The translations under genes and the position numbers were made by a program. DNA of 64,000 nucleotides from Datnioides undecimradiatus (lineage: Eukaryota > Chordata > Actinopteri > Lobotiformes > Datnioididae), in NCBI GenBank assembly GCA_008933995.1, contig WARS01000016.1:15938886-16002885 (forward strand), written 5' to 3'. Positions 12,501 through 24,485 of this stretch are shown here, one piece after another (position 1 is the stretch's first letter; the number at the start of each line of letters is the position of its first letter). The notes under the pieces are model-generated. The model had not been told where the DNA came from. It did no database searches and saw nothing but the letters and a program-made list of their open reading frames with translations.

Positions 12501-12585
12501 AATTTCACCCTCCGAGCAATCTGGAGCAGAAAGCAGCCAAAACGACTGTATGTATTCCTTTGCTCAGCTACCACAGGCAAGCTAA
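9521..12585 (+). CDS. CD300/CMRF35-like (pIgR-like) single-IgV inhibitory-type receptor, six coding exons
   Basis: Exon model: 9521-9557, 9763-10095, 10206-10364, 10509-10604, 10699-10718, 12229-12585. Every intron is GT..AG; the first four are phase 1 and the last phase 0. The sum is 1,002 nt, giving 333 residues plus TAA. Residues 1-13 form a short signal peptide. Residues about 20-122 form one V domain with canonical C36/C104, the extra pair C53/C57 in a KYFCHFPC context (in place of the family's usual KYWC), and a DSNIYYCGA ending. Residues 124-176 are a Ser/Thr-rich stalk. Residues 179-200 form a transmembrane helix without charged residues, followed by RKMTKK. The 133-residue tail has ITIM-like VEYDPI (Y219) and SLYVNL (Y249, also YxN), plus YSVAQLP (Y297) and YSFAQLP (Y324). 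Such receptors sit on leukocytes, bind lipids or immunoglobulin, and signal through SH2 phosphatases. Ligand and exact orthologue are unknown. The exon 3 donor (GTACAA) is the weakest call. Confidence 0.85.
10781..10943 (+). repeat. Copy 1 of a ~150-bp duplicated segment, inside receptor intron 5
   Basis: This segment is clearly similar to 13286-13442. Shared blocks include TTCAGTTGTGGTGTAACTGCC (10821-10841 and 13320-13340), GAGAATGA, then CTTTC(A/G)TAAAGC(A/G)GCTTTCAC. It lies about 60 bp after exon 5. It holds an open frame (10842-11090) that copy 2 does not keep, so it is unlikely to be coding. Confidence 0.75.
11170..11810 (-). mobile_element. Mariner-type (DD34D) transposase fossil in receptor intron 5
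   Basis: Translated on the minus strand with frame changes, the segment follows the C-terminal half of a mariner transposase. In order from high to low coordinate: MLIIF near 11665, DFVPEGQTVNAVF near 11620, VLRHLREDI near 11570, then DNTLAHSA near 11510 (matching the DNAPAHTA second-Asp motif), LASCDFLF near 11425 (third Asp) and GCHFDTEEDIQ with the family's usual C-terminal tail near 11370-11220. The second and third catalytic aspartates survive, but the first-Asp region reads FPR instead of FFD. There are several stops and at least two frameshifts, so it is dead. No terminal repeats were found. It lies antisense to the host gene. Confidence 0.85.
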
Positions 12586-12846
12586 ATGCAACTACTGTCA
12601 ATGAAATGGATAAAGAGAACTTTCTTCATCATCCTGAATATGCTTATATTTTACAAAAATTCATACTGCATAATACCCTATTTTCAGCCAGTCAGTGATA
12701 GAGGATAGGGCAGTGAATGTAAAGAAATTACCATTTGTTATTTTCATTTTTTAACAAAGTCCTAAAAGTTGTTGGTCAGAAATAGAATTTTAGTAAAGTC
12801 ATTACATAAACATGAAGTTTCCCTCTTTAGTCTTTAGCTTGTTACG

Positions 12847-12852
12847 AATAAA
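12847..12852 (+). terminator. AATAAA polyadenylation signal of the Ig receptor
   Basis: This is the first AATAAA after the stop codon at 12583-12585, about 260 nt downstream. A GT-rich stretch (AAGTGTTTTC) follows at once. It would give a 3' UTR of about 280-290 nt. Confidence 0.55.
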
Positions 12853-13255
12853 AAGTGTTTTCATAGTGACTTAAGTGCAGGCAAGCCTCAACTTGATAAA
12901 TATAAAGGGGTTTTTTTCTACATTCTGTTTGTCATTTGGTGAAAGAGTATCAAACATTATTATTGTCTGCTTTGTGACTCTATTGTGGCAGTGATCACAA
13001 AGAAAATGACTTATTCTCACTGAAATGATCTCCATTAAACTCAGCAAAGAAATCTCCTTTGACCCTGCTGGTGATACAGAGTAATGCATTAAGCTAAATT
13101 AAATGTCCCACACACTGTGTAGCCAACCTCAGAATATTCTCTTTTGAATTACATCTTTGCAAGTACCTTACATCTCTAGTGAATTAAACATAAAAATTCA
13201 TACTTCTTACTTTGAACTTACAGTTTTTAGTACGTCTTCTAATATGCTTTTCTTT

Positions 13256-13258
<3 letters not shown>

Positions 13259-13287
<29 letters not shown>
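13259..13287. repeat. (AC)n microsatellite
   Basis: A pure run of about 14 AC units directly abuts the downstream copy of the duplicated segment. Confidence 0.97.
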
Positions 13288-13291
<4 letters not shown>

Positions 13292-13442
13292 TTTGTAAGT
13301 CAGGAGGAGGTGTGACAAACTTCAGTTGTGGTGTAACTGCCTTGCCCACATGTGTAAAACAGATGTGATGTGATCTCTGATCTCTCAGAGAATGAACTTT
13401 CGTAAAGCGGCTTTCACTGCTCACACTGGATTGCTGAATTCA
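13286..13442 (+). repeat. Copy 2 of the ~150-bp duplicated segment, downstream of the receptor
   Basis: Similar over its length to 10781-10943 in intron 5, in the same orientation, beginning AGTTTTGTAAGTCAGGAGG and ending near CTGAATTCA. It sits about 430 bp past the polyadenylation signal. No Ig exon is recognisable after it. It is either a dispersed repeat or the scar of a local duplication. Confidence 0.75.
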
Positions 13443-15826
13443 ATGCTGTTATTATAGAAACGTGAGGCACTTCCACCCCCGTGTTTATTATCAATAATTT
13501 TCAGGTAAATTCTAATGTAAATTTGTTTACTGTTATGAACTCTTAGTTTGACAAGAGTTGGGTCTTTGGTTAGCTGATGCCATTTTATTTCAACATTTAT
13601 TCACTTGAAACAGTACATTTATTGTGATTTTTATTTAAGTTTATTTTAAGAGTTGTAACTGTGCAGTATGTGACCAACTGCCTTTGTTAATTTGCAGGAT
13701 ATTGTGTAAATAAGTTAACCTATTATGTACACATGAAACAAAAAGTGATTTTTTTTTTTTGCTCAGCTTTGTTTTCATTTGCTTTTTATAAAATTTTGAT
13801 TTTGATATGGCTGTATAAAAGGTGCAATAATAGAATTGAGATTGTTTTTATCTTTGATGAAAAACTTGGTTAAGGTGTACATTGAAGATGTACATTTATT
13901 AAATCTGTGAGTTGATGATGTTTAAATCACGCACAATGTGCACATTAGTGCAGAGTACTGTTTCTAACTAACAATGAATTAAATGTAAATTCTCAGCATT
14001 CATGTTACATTTTATGAAAAACACATCTACTGTATTTGCTTTCCTGCAGTTAACTGAAGCAGAAGGACAACACTCTCATCTTCCTGTAAAGTGTGAAGCA
14101 TAAGAGGAAATGGCTGAGTATATAGACTTAAAGCAAGTTGAAAGAGCAAGTCTGTAGAAACATACTCATTATTATCATTATTAGAATAACAACAGCTAAA
14201 TACTATTGTAAAGGCCATGCTAATAGGTTTTTTTTTAGTTAAATTTCACAAAGCTGACCTAGTTTAAGTAGCACTGTATTTGAATGTCTGTTCTCACTAT
14301 GACTCTCCTGTAGATGCTAAACAGACAAACCTTGAGTCGCAGTGAGCAGTCATATTAGTATTCAAAATTCAACGAGGATACAGATTCCAATTTTAGTTTA
14401 GGGTATTTTCTTGGGCTGAAGGTAAAATCTGAATGCACAGAGGTACAGTTGACAAGCTAAGAGATGACAACAAGTGGAACCAGGAGGCTCAGGCTAACAT
14501 ACAGTATCATGGACTCACGAGACACAGAGTAGGTAAAGAGGATTGCACCAAGGTTTTCTGGATGTATGATGTTTTCATCTAAGATTCTGTAGGGGCAGAA
14601 AGAGGTACAGACTGAGCTTATAGTGGACAGTGGACATCTACTCGTCAAATGTTGGGAGAACCTATCATGTGAGGCATTCTTTGCATCTCAGCATTGCATA
14701 GAAGATAAGGGGACAAGTCAAGATCTTGCAGACAGTGGGAGACAGATGATAAAAAATCATCAGGGCATCTGTTTATGAGTCTGCATGAGATGATTTTATT
14801 TACATTTGACGTTTATGCAGACCCTTAACATTTCATCATAGTAAATATATAATTTCTAATAATATCAAAAAACATGTAGTGAAATAACAGGGTAGTTTTA
14901 TGACAGTTTGAAATAGTTTGGTAATCTTTTGGTATGTAGTTTGTAATTTAACCAACAGAACTATTTTATGTTTTTGAATGTCAGTAAACATCAATAGAGG
15001 CAAGTTTGACTCTAAATTTGGAGTAGAGATGTGGCGTGACAGTGAATTTAACTTTAATCAGAATTAATCCAATGCCCACACAGTACCAAGTTTGTGTTGC
15101 CTTTGCATTTAGCAGTCAGTTAGCATCTGTTAGCAGAACATGCTACTGTAGTTTGGTTTTCCATTCTAACTGAATCTTACTCGGTGTGAAGGTTGACATG
15201 AACCTTTTCTTGTTGGAGGAGATTTACATAATGTAGCCAGACAGAGAGAAGGCCATTAAACCCCCTTGGCCACAGTAAGGAGCAGAAGGCTCCTGCTATG
15301 CTGTTGTGGCAATTTGGGCTGTTGGGCTGTTGGGCAGTCAGCATCATGCCACAGAAACATTACCCTTTATATGCCCCATTGATATATACTTAATCAAAAC
15401 TTTGAAGACTAGAAAACATTGTAAACATTAGTTTTTGGCTTGTGTCAATGTGTGTGGTAGTGATAGATTTGAATTATATGACCATGTGACCTAATATCAC
15501 CTGTGATGATGTAATAAAAATGGAATAATTTTCTTGACAACTGAGCAAAAGGTAAAGACTATTTTAAAAATAGTTTTTGTTTAACTTGGTTAACATAAGG
15601 CTAATAGAACAACTATAGCAGTTCGATAAATTTAGTGAGATACACCAACTGAACCAATTATCAAAATGCGTGCATGGACTAATGTTTTGATGGCTGAAGT
15701 ATTGTGGAGTCATAAATGAATAAGTAATAAACCATATCGTGGAACTCAAGTAAGGTGATGTGAAAGTTGTCTTGTCCATCAGTATCTGTCTTTTTCACTC
15801 TCTTTCCTCATTATCTTTTACAATTC
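13443..15826. other. Intergenic stretch without recognised features
   Basis: AT-rich single-copy-looking DNA with no supported gene. The only small repeat noticed is a short tandem GCTGTTGG run near 15318-15334. Confidence 0.55.
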
Positions 15827-15869
15827 GTCTCTCTCTCTCTCTCTCTCATACACACACACAAACACACAG
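15827..15869. repeat. (CT)n then (CA)n compound microsatellite
   Basis: About 10 CT units followed by interrupted CA units. Confidence 0.95.
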
Positions 15870-16093
15870 CAGAAGTCACCTTGGCAGCGGGAATGCCCTC
15901 CAGTTGCTGTTCTTGTCAGGCTCAGAGAGCGAGAGCAGCTTGATGTCGTTGTTATTGTTGTTACTGTTGTTGTGTACATCGGCCACCAGGGGAAGAGTGT
16001 GGTGGCCTGGGGTATCTGCTCTGTTGTCAATGACAGTCAATGACACTCTGGTGCTAAGTGAAAAGGATTAGCCAACTCGCTCCTGCTCTGTCT

Positions 16094-16108
16094 CACACAC
16101 ACACACAC

Positions 16109-16155
<47 letters not shown>
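16094..16155. repeat. (CA)n microsatellite, 62 bp
   Basis: About 31 CA units with a single CG interruption near 16112. Confidence 0.97.
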
Positions 16156-16156
<1 letters not shown>

Positions 16157-16445
16157 CAATTGCTCTGGTTTTGCTTGTAGAAAGTTTTTAGAAAACAGAA
16201 GCATGAAGTACATTGAACGCACACACCCCATGCATTTGTGATATATAGCAAGAATGACTAAGTCTCCAAGTGCATTAAGAAATTAAAATTGATTGGTTCC
16301 ATAAACGTACATAAGAAATTTAGAGTATTGAGTCATTGTGGTACCACTGATCCACTAATGAAGGTCATGCTTATTATTAACAACACTATTTTTGTCGTGC
16401 TTTGTGTCTATACAGAGCCAACACGTTTGAAAGTTCTTCAGAAAA

Positions 16446-16892
16446 ATGGCTAAAACAAGGAACCTAACACAGAAAACACACATAAATATACAGATTCTCA
16501 GCCAGGAAGGGTACAGTTGCCACCATATAGCCAGAAAGTGCAGATGCAGTCCTTCAGCAGGTGGATACACTCTGCAGAACATAACAAACAAAGCAACAGC
16601 CTGGAAGACAAACCAAGATCTGGACTTCCAAGGGTTTCTTCAGTTCATTCTTTGCTGTTTGTTGACTTTGATACCGACAATGTCGAGAACTGACATGTTG
16701 AAACTATCAAGAATTTAGTTTTGTTTTTTCTTAACAATAAACAAAAAAAATCATTAGCATTTGTTTGTGTCTGTCAGGTGTAGCCACACCTTTTGAAACT
16801 CAAAAAAGATTTTTCTGCAAATATTTCATGATAATATTTAAGATTGTGTAAAATTTTAAGGGCATCCGAAAACTTTTTTCCCCACTACTGTA
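16446..16892 (+). mobile_element. Tc1-like transposon remnant with internal deletion
   Basis: From ATG 16446 the frame reads MAKTRNLTQKTH..., the paired helix-turn-helix N-terminus of a Tc1-like transposase (ILSQEGYSCHHIARKCRCSPSA). After one frameshift comes DKPRSGLPRVSS near 16613, the GRPR-like linker. The catalytic DDE part is missing. The sequence passes to an AT-rich 3' end closing with ACTTTTTTCCCCACTACTGTA at 16871-16891, which looks like a Tc1-type terminal inverted repeat at a TA target. No matching left terminal repeat was found. Confidence 0.75.
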
Positions 16893-17559
16893 TGCACATG
16901 TGCTGTATACACATACTCTTACAAGTACATATATCAAATAACCTTAATGCAAACATCTGAAATTATGAGTGAAATACAGAGAACCAGTCGTCACATTTTC
17001 AGTCACTTTAACCAATGGAAAAGTCTGGTTTTCCTTACTATGGTCGGGAAAGTCTTGGAATTGTGAGTTTGTTGTTTTTGAGTAAGTTTGTTTTATTCTA
17101 GTGTGTGTGGTTGCAGTTGTGGCTTTTGAACTCGTTTAACTATATCTAAACTTTTACAAATATAAGATCAGTTTACTGATTAAAGACATGAGTCTCAAAT
17201 TTTCAAAACTCAGTCAGTAAATATGTGCTTACTGTATTGATGGCTTTGTTGTCATGCTAAAATGATGAGGTGTCTGTGCTGTTTATGTGCTGCAGCATGC
17301 ACAGCTTAAAGGAGCTGCACAGTAGTCACAGATGGTCAAATATTTCATGCTGTAAATGAAATCTCTTCTCTTAGTGGTGTGTTTGATGTGTGATTGACGG
17401 CGTCTTTCATTGGCCAGTTAAACCTCAGTGAAAGGGGACTCACTGACCTCTGTGTAAAGACGTGTAAGGAATATACCAGGGGAAGATTTTCTCTGTTGAC
17501 TTGTCACCATAAATATTCCACAGTACTCAGAGCAGAAACTATTAGCTGCTCCAAGATCC
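16893..17559. other. Intergenic stretch without recognised features
   Basis: Nothing recognised on either strand. Confidence 0.55.
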
Positions 17560-17665
17560 AAGCTATAAACTAAGGGGTGATTTTGACTTTGCTGTTGTTG
17601 CTCCTCGACTTTGGAACTGCCTCACTCACAATCTAAGTCATACACGCTCTTGGGGAGCATCTTAA
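17560..17665 (+). mobile_element. LINE ORF2 C-terminal remnant
   Basis: The frame from 17576 reads GDFDFAVVAPRLWNCL, the conserved C-terminal block of fish L2/CR1-type ORF2 proteins (usual form GDxAFSVxAPRLWNSLP), followed by a degraded tail and a stop at 17663-17665. Upstream, PRSKL also fits the family, but an in-frame stop separates it. No reverse-transcriptase core is present, so this is a short 3' fragment. Confidence 0.6.
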
Positions 17666-20600
17666 ATCTGTGTTTGTGCTGGAATTTTAGTCTTTACATG
17701 TTGTTTTTTGGTCTCCATATAACTTTTCTCTCTTTTTCTTTCTGTTTGCCATGAAAAATAAGTTTTCTTACCGTTGTACCATTATTACATGTGGCCTGGT
17801 AAAATTGTAATGACACAGGACAAAGAACTGGAGTCTTTATTTTGTGAACACTGTCATGGTAGGAGGACAGTATTCATTTCATTTGGAGTGTACAATTTGG
17901 TTTAGACTTAAAATTTTCCTTTTGTAAGCAAACTTACAACTTGAGGCAAATATTTTTTTTTTTCAAAATGTCTCTCTATTAAAAAAATATAAACAGCTTC
18001 ACAAATCATTTTATCATTAACATACCTGTAAGTACATTAACCAATCTAACTCTGACTCCAATCTGAATCCAACAGTGTATCACTTTTGTGAATGAGCAAC
18101 TGTAGCAGCAGCTCCTCTGTTCACAAAGAACAAAAGAAATGAAGAAAACTGCATACAGTGTATCCCAATCGGACACTTACCACATTCACATTAAATGAAA
18201 CAGTGCAGTGTATTTCCATATACTCACTACGTTCTGTCTTTGTGCTAGCTCAAATACTAGTGGTGGTATCAAGAGAACTGTCTCACCTCATGTTTATTCT
18301 CCTGTTGCTGTTTTTTTAGGTGTTCCCACATAGTAATTTTGTGAGTACTTTGTCACTGTGACATTTTTTACTTAATTCTAGACTAATTAATTTTATTTTT
18401 TAACAAATATGCAAATCAAATCTAACTAACTAACATCTTTTTTTCTGGCTTTGATTAGTGATAAGATCAGAATAAATCACTTTTCTCGTATCACATGGTA
18501 AACATTAAGAGCTATTCTTTTAATCAGTTAAAGCACTGTGAGATTTTTTACTGTTATTTTTCACTGAGCAATAATGCTGTCATTTGTTTACTCAGGTCAA
18601 CATTTGCATGAAGCATAATTAGAATCAAGCAAGACTGTGTGAAACAGCTAAAGCTACTAAGTGTAATGAGACACACCATCGATGTTGCAGTGGCGAAGGA
18701 AAGGTTTGCAAAGGAATGCTCAATATCGTTGTACTGTACTTCAAATGTAAAGGACTTTAGCCAATTAAAAACCTTTCCAATCTCTGTTCTGAAATCAAAT
18801 TGACCAGGTTACGAGCACACCTACGGTTCTAAAGTGCCTTAAGCTAATTAGTTTCTACCCCCTGCCTATGACTCTAAAGTCAAAGCTAACAATTACAATC
18901 TGGCTGCCCTGTGTTGCACTTCTGATGTTAGCCAATTACAGCTACTTTCAAAGTCATATCATCCAATTACCTTCCCTTGCCACCCTGGATTCTGCAGACC
19001 CATTAGCCAATTATACATCTCACACAATAGGTTTCTCTGGCACATGCAAGCACAACCCCGAAATCTGTGAATCAACATCATGAAACATGTCATTCCTTCA
19101 ATCTTTTTCTGATATTCAAACCCTGCTCTTAGCAGCTATCAAAACCAAATGGGGTTCCCTACATCTCCAGCCAGGGCTGATGCTGCCCCTGTGCACTGTG
19201 TCTTTCATGATGATATGGCACTTTAAACTCACCTTGAATGGGTTGAGATAATGATAACACAGATGGCTGCTCAGGGTGCTGCTTTCAGGTTTCTGGAGAG
19301 AGTTTCAGGGTTTAAAGTTCCTCGTGTCTATGTTGGACCAGTTGAGCCAGCATGTAATGAACTGTGTGAGTTTGAAGTATATTCAATCAACACCATGTCC
19401 CAAAATTCACATGACATAGTCTCATGTTATATGAATGCTTACATGAAAGGGGCATGACAAAAGACTTGGTACACGGTACTCATGTAATGAGCCACTATGA
19501 ATTTGATTGCTATGATGATGGTGTCTTCACCACCATTGCTGTCATTGCAGTAAACTTCTCACAGTTAGGATTCATTTAGTGTTTGTCCTCTTTATTGGTA
19601 GCCTCATTATTTGCAACCGTCTCCTCCTCTCACAAATAAACTGATTCGTTAATTAAAACTAAGAGACTAAATCAAACAATTTCATATTAAAAATCTTTGT
19701 TTCTCCATGCTGTTTGGTGAACACAGGTCAGCCGGGAGGAGCAACAAACTAAACTGCTGCTGCTTTGCTCAGCTTTACTTTAGATCCAGATGTCTGATGA
19801 CATTTGGTTAAAATATGAAGTTTAGCCCTCAAGTAACAAGTTTAAGATCACACAAAATTGTAGATTTATGTTGAATAAAAAGTCTGTCTGTGCCAGTTTC
19901 TGTCTGAAAACCACAACGTGATGCTTGTGCAAATGGAACATGATGACGCCATTGTAAAGCAGCCAAATGACATGGATGGTGGACTTTTATCTTGCATAAA
20001 TTTACAGATGTCTTTGTGTTTGAAAATTATTAAAATTATTTTGGTGTATGTACAAGGTTTGTATTTGAGAGCATTTTTATCCAATGTATTTTCTTTGCAG
20101 TGATGCCATCCTGCAATCCTATTTAAAGACTTTACTTGCGTAAGACCTTTCACAGAATAGACTGTATTATTCTATCAACTATTCTTATAACATGAGTGCA
20201 TTTTATCACTGTCAGAACAGAACTTTTTTACAAGTCAGTAGTTACCTCTTCTAGCTCATGTGTGCCTGTTACTGAAATGATGACTCACAGAAAAGCTGCT
20301 ACTGGTGCATAAAAAATGCTGACAGAAAAGTACAGCGATATCAGAGAAACCAGCAGGGGTTCCTCTAAAGCTTAGATATAAAATAAATGTACTGGGGAGA
20401 ATGCTGGTGCATTTGTGAATGATGGTTGTCTTTTACATTGTCAGTAGCAAACCGAAAACTAATAGGCTAAATAGGCATCTCTGAATACTAATAGTGAGAA
20501 AACTGTATGGACAGCTGATGTTGTCAGTACACTGTTGTGCTGATCAATAAAGGATGTACACTTTACACTCATAGCGCTTTTATTTAAATTTTAATGACTT

Positions 20601-23600
20601 GGACTGTTGCCTCTTAATTGTATGTGTTGTTTGTAGTGATCAATTATTCCTGCACACAAGCTGTGATACGATGCAAAGGCGAATACAGCTACAACAGAAA
20701 ATCATAAGGGCTGCTATAATATGCCGATTCAGGCACATTTGCATATAACATTTACTGCATTTGACTTGGTGGGACATATTAGCTCAGGCTAGTATTCACC
20801 AGACTTCAACAAACTGATCCAGTCTGATGCCCTTTACACAGATGTTCTTGTATTCTAGTTTGGCTCAATAACACCCTCAGCCGACAACAAATCCTTCTAC
20901 TACCTGATAGTGATTTACAACATTCATGTCATACCTGCCCACAGCCCTCTGCATTCTGTCCCAGCCAACCATCTTTTACTCTCAAGTCCACCTCCATTCC
21001 ACATTATTTTTCAATAAACCAACCTGACTTCACCTTACCTGTTTGACTGTGTCCTGCACTTTAGTCCACCTTGTAACACAAGTGTTAAGTAGAAGGTTGG
21101 CAGCCAGAGGAAGGACCGCAGCACCCAAGAATCCTGAACACAGTCTCTACTACTATTTTTTTTTCAACCAGTGTAAAAAAATAATAATCAAAATGGGCAG
21201 TTTCTCAAACTGATGCTACAGTTTTTCTTGGGTGCACATTCACCTTAGTCCTTTTCAAACATGCACTGCAACCCTGAACTTTTCTAGACATTACCCGGAG
21301 GAGCTGTTAGCTCACACATGAAATGGACTAAAATGGGCCCTGCCAGCACTCTGGTACAAATCAGTGTAATGTCCATATGAGTCCATCTGTGAACAGTGCA
21401 GGTCATTGTGTCCAGAAGCAAGTGGGCATGTAGATGATGCTTTCTGGTCTTTGTTGATATAACCAAACACACTCAGTATTGATATCAACGCAAAAACAGT
21501 CACCATTATGTATAATTTCTGCTTCACTGACTGCACGTTCTACCCTGGAGCTACTGCTTACCTAACCATAACAGAGTATTTCCAGTAGGTGAGACCATGT
21601 CTGACAGGGATATTACTGCTACATGTGTGCATGAGAATTTTTTTTGTCTTTGGACATTGTCGGCAAAGTCAGTTAAACCACCAGTAAATACTTTGTCTCC
21701 AACCACACTCAGAAAGAAAACAGTTAACCGTTGTGCAATCCCTCCACTTAGTAATCAGTCACACTGTGTTACTGTCAATGCTTTAAATGAATGAAGGTGA
21801 CATCAACAGGCTTATTACATACAATATATCACAGCTATATGATCATCTGAATAGTTGTGGTATTTTGTGCATATTATACTAACTAACATATTGTACTGTA
21901 TTAACACATGTTCTTTTTCTGTTAACAAGATTTTTTTTTTCTATTTAATAGATAAACTCACTCGAATGCAACTTGTATTTCCTATTTTGAAATATAAAAA
22001 CCCACCAGTGGAAAAAGAAAATAGACATGACACAACATTGCTACTGGAAGGCACCCCATGTGTTATTCAAATTTGGCCTGTTAAAACCATCAAACGCTAT
22101 TGTAAAATGTCATGTTTACTGCAAATCAAATTACCTGTCCACTCTGCTGCTATATTGCCACTTTCATTTTTAAAACTGTAGAGACTTGGTGATGTGCTGT
22201 GCTCCCCCCGTGACTCACCCCAGGGGTCGCAGGGTAAATTGTGCTACCAACCTTCACATCTCCTCCTTTCATCATTTCTCTCTCCAGGAGGTCATATAAA
22301 AGACAAAATGGGAATTGTTTGTTAAGCAAACAGGCCTCAGGGTGCCCGCTATTTGTAGGAGTCTCGACTTTATCTGATGTATCAAAGCGGCAGAAGAATA
22401 AAGGTGATATTAAAACAGTTTTGTCTTATTCAATTACTCACCTTCCGTGGGGTTTGTTGTGCCTCTGTTCATGGGTTTTAATGCAGGTATAATTGGCTCT
22501 GTGACACTTGTAACTCAGTTACTACCTATTGCAATTGAATACCAATTATCTGTGCATGTGTATGGATGGGTAATGACTTTAAGGTATATCCTGTGGAGTT
22601 TAAATCAGTTTTGCTGGCTATGTAACAGGGTTTGTGATGCATTTCAAGTACATCCGCTGGTGATTGAATAGCCATTTGTGTTTTCATCTTTGGTTCATTA
22701 GCAGTCATCTGGCTTTTGGTCAATACTATCGACAAGAGGCACACAGAGAACATCCTCTGCAATAAAGACAAAAATGTTTGCCTTTCTCTGTGTGCATCCT
22801 TTATTCTGTAAAGCATGCTTTAGTTGCAGGCAACCCCAGCATCAAAAGACGGTCAGTCAGATCATTTTGTATCCTTTTTTTTTGAAAATCAATGAGTGAA
22901 TGGTTTTACAAAATGCTTTAAAATCAGCGACCATTCATATTTGTTTGTTTTGAATGTAAATTAAATTGCTTTTTTAGGCAGTGACAACACTCCTGAACCA
23001 GAAAATAGGATCACAGTCCCAGAGAATCTCCCTAAGCAGTGACAACTACTTTAGGCAATGCACTTGAGTAAATGTACTGCTTTCTTCAAATGGTGTTGAT
23101 GTGCTTGATGTAATTTTATGAGAACTAATCTTCTGTTTTGGTAATTATGTAGATGGGAAATGCGGCTTGTTGAGGTTTTAAAACACTTCTTTTCATTTTC
23201 AATACAGTGAGTTGACAACCATGATCCCAAAAGTCAGTGTTTGAATTCTAATACAGAAGGTGTTTGGACAAAATGATTTTTATTTTGGGGTGAGGTGTAC
23301 TGCGCTACATATTTTATTTTTTATTTGTTGGATAGATAAATATTTAAAAAGGTTATTGTATCAAAAGCATTGAAAGCATCCATTAAGGTCTGTTCTGGTA
23401 GAGACCAGAAACTGAGCTAAAGGGGAGTGAACAACAGAATTTGCCAGATTGAGTGTGGGATGTCTAAAAAAAAATGTAAAAAGTGTTAATATGTCAATTT
23501 TTCTGTGTTTCACCCCCTCAGCCTTTTATAATATGCAAATATGTCAGGATGCGTGACAGAAGAGAGAGTGACAAGCGAGAGATGGCACGAGAGAAAGAAA

Positions 23601-24290
23601 AAGGGATTCAAGCTGATAAAGTTTGCAAAAGAAGCAAGAGTGGAAAGAAATGGTGATAATTGAAAGCGTTGCTACACCAAGGACACTCATTAACCTGTCC
23701 CCTCCTATCCAACCCTGAACATTCAGCATTTTACAATGAAGGAAAACCATGGACTGAAAAAGGGGAAAAAAGAAAGAGAAAGCCCTTCATTTAGTCCCCC
23801 GTCCTGATCTCATGAGGAGGAGAAATTGGAAACAGAGACACGGCTCTTGGGACCTTGAGGAAATTAAATACTGAATTCAATGGGCAGACTGACTCAATCA
23901 CACCACGCTTTTGTAAAATGACTCGGGAATTGAATCCCTTGCCGCTTAGCTGGGGATGTTATTGCTCTTGTAGCTATTTCTGTTTAACTAGGCCTGGGCA
24001 CAGGCCAGGTCACACACACGCACACACCCACAAATGTGCATATCCATTTAGATAAAGATACTTTTGATATCACACACGTGCATCAGCACACAAAAAAAAC
24101 ACATTTAGGAAAGAATAAGAACTTAACACAAGAAATTCAGAAGCTGACACTGGATGTAAGTTGAAGTGCTGAGAATGGAAAATAGCAGAAGCAAAGCAAA
24201 CATTTCAGATGAAAAAATCATGGATCACTGCATATTTTTCAAATATGTAATATAATGTAGGAGTTAGACTGTTGCGACATATTCATATAA
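17666..24290. other. Intergenic stretch without recognised genes
   Basis: No gene could be supported. The stretch 22280-22580 (AT-rich, with TATCAAAG and CAATTGAATACCAATTA-type motifs) and 23840-23990 look single-copy and could be conserved noncoding DNA, but that needs comparison with other fish. A minus-strand frame at 21312-21536 holds a hydrophobic segment but has no gene support. Confidence 0.5.
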
Positions 24291-24400
24291 GGTTCAAGGT
24301 ACAGTTTATTGTCATTTGAACATGTAAACACGTGACTCAGGTCCAGCAGTGTACAGTACATAAGACCATAACATGATAATAGCTAAAAAAAAAAAAGACA
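24291..24400. repeat. Dispersed-repeat tail fragment (TTTATTGTCATT type)
   Basis: GGTTCAAGGTACAGTTTATT followed by GTCATTTGAACATG resembles the terminal part of a very common fish interspersed repeat from memory. It is followed by A-rich sequence and an (AAAAT)n run. A related but different fragment is at 57831-57900. Family not identified. Confidence 0.4.
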
Positions 24401-24456
24401 CCTGAGAGTAGCACGTTAATAAACTAAATTAAAATAAATAGGGTAGCTGCAGGATT

Positions 24457-24485
24457 TAAAAAAATAAAATAAAATAAAATAAAAA
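24457..24485. repeat. (AAAAT)n tandem repeat
   Basis: About five AAAAT units, probably the tail of the neighbouring dispersed repeat. Confidence 0.9.

Noticed and set aside
21312..21536. Minus-strand frame with a hydrophobic segment (LYIMVTVFALISILSVFGYI) resembling a type II membrane anchor
   Set aside because: The frame opens with GTG, no downstream catalytic exon was recognised and no family match came to mind.
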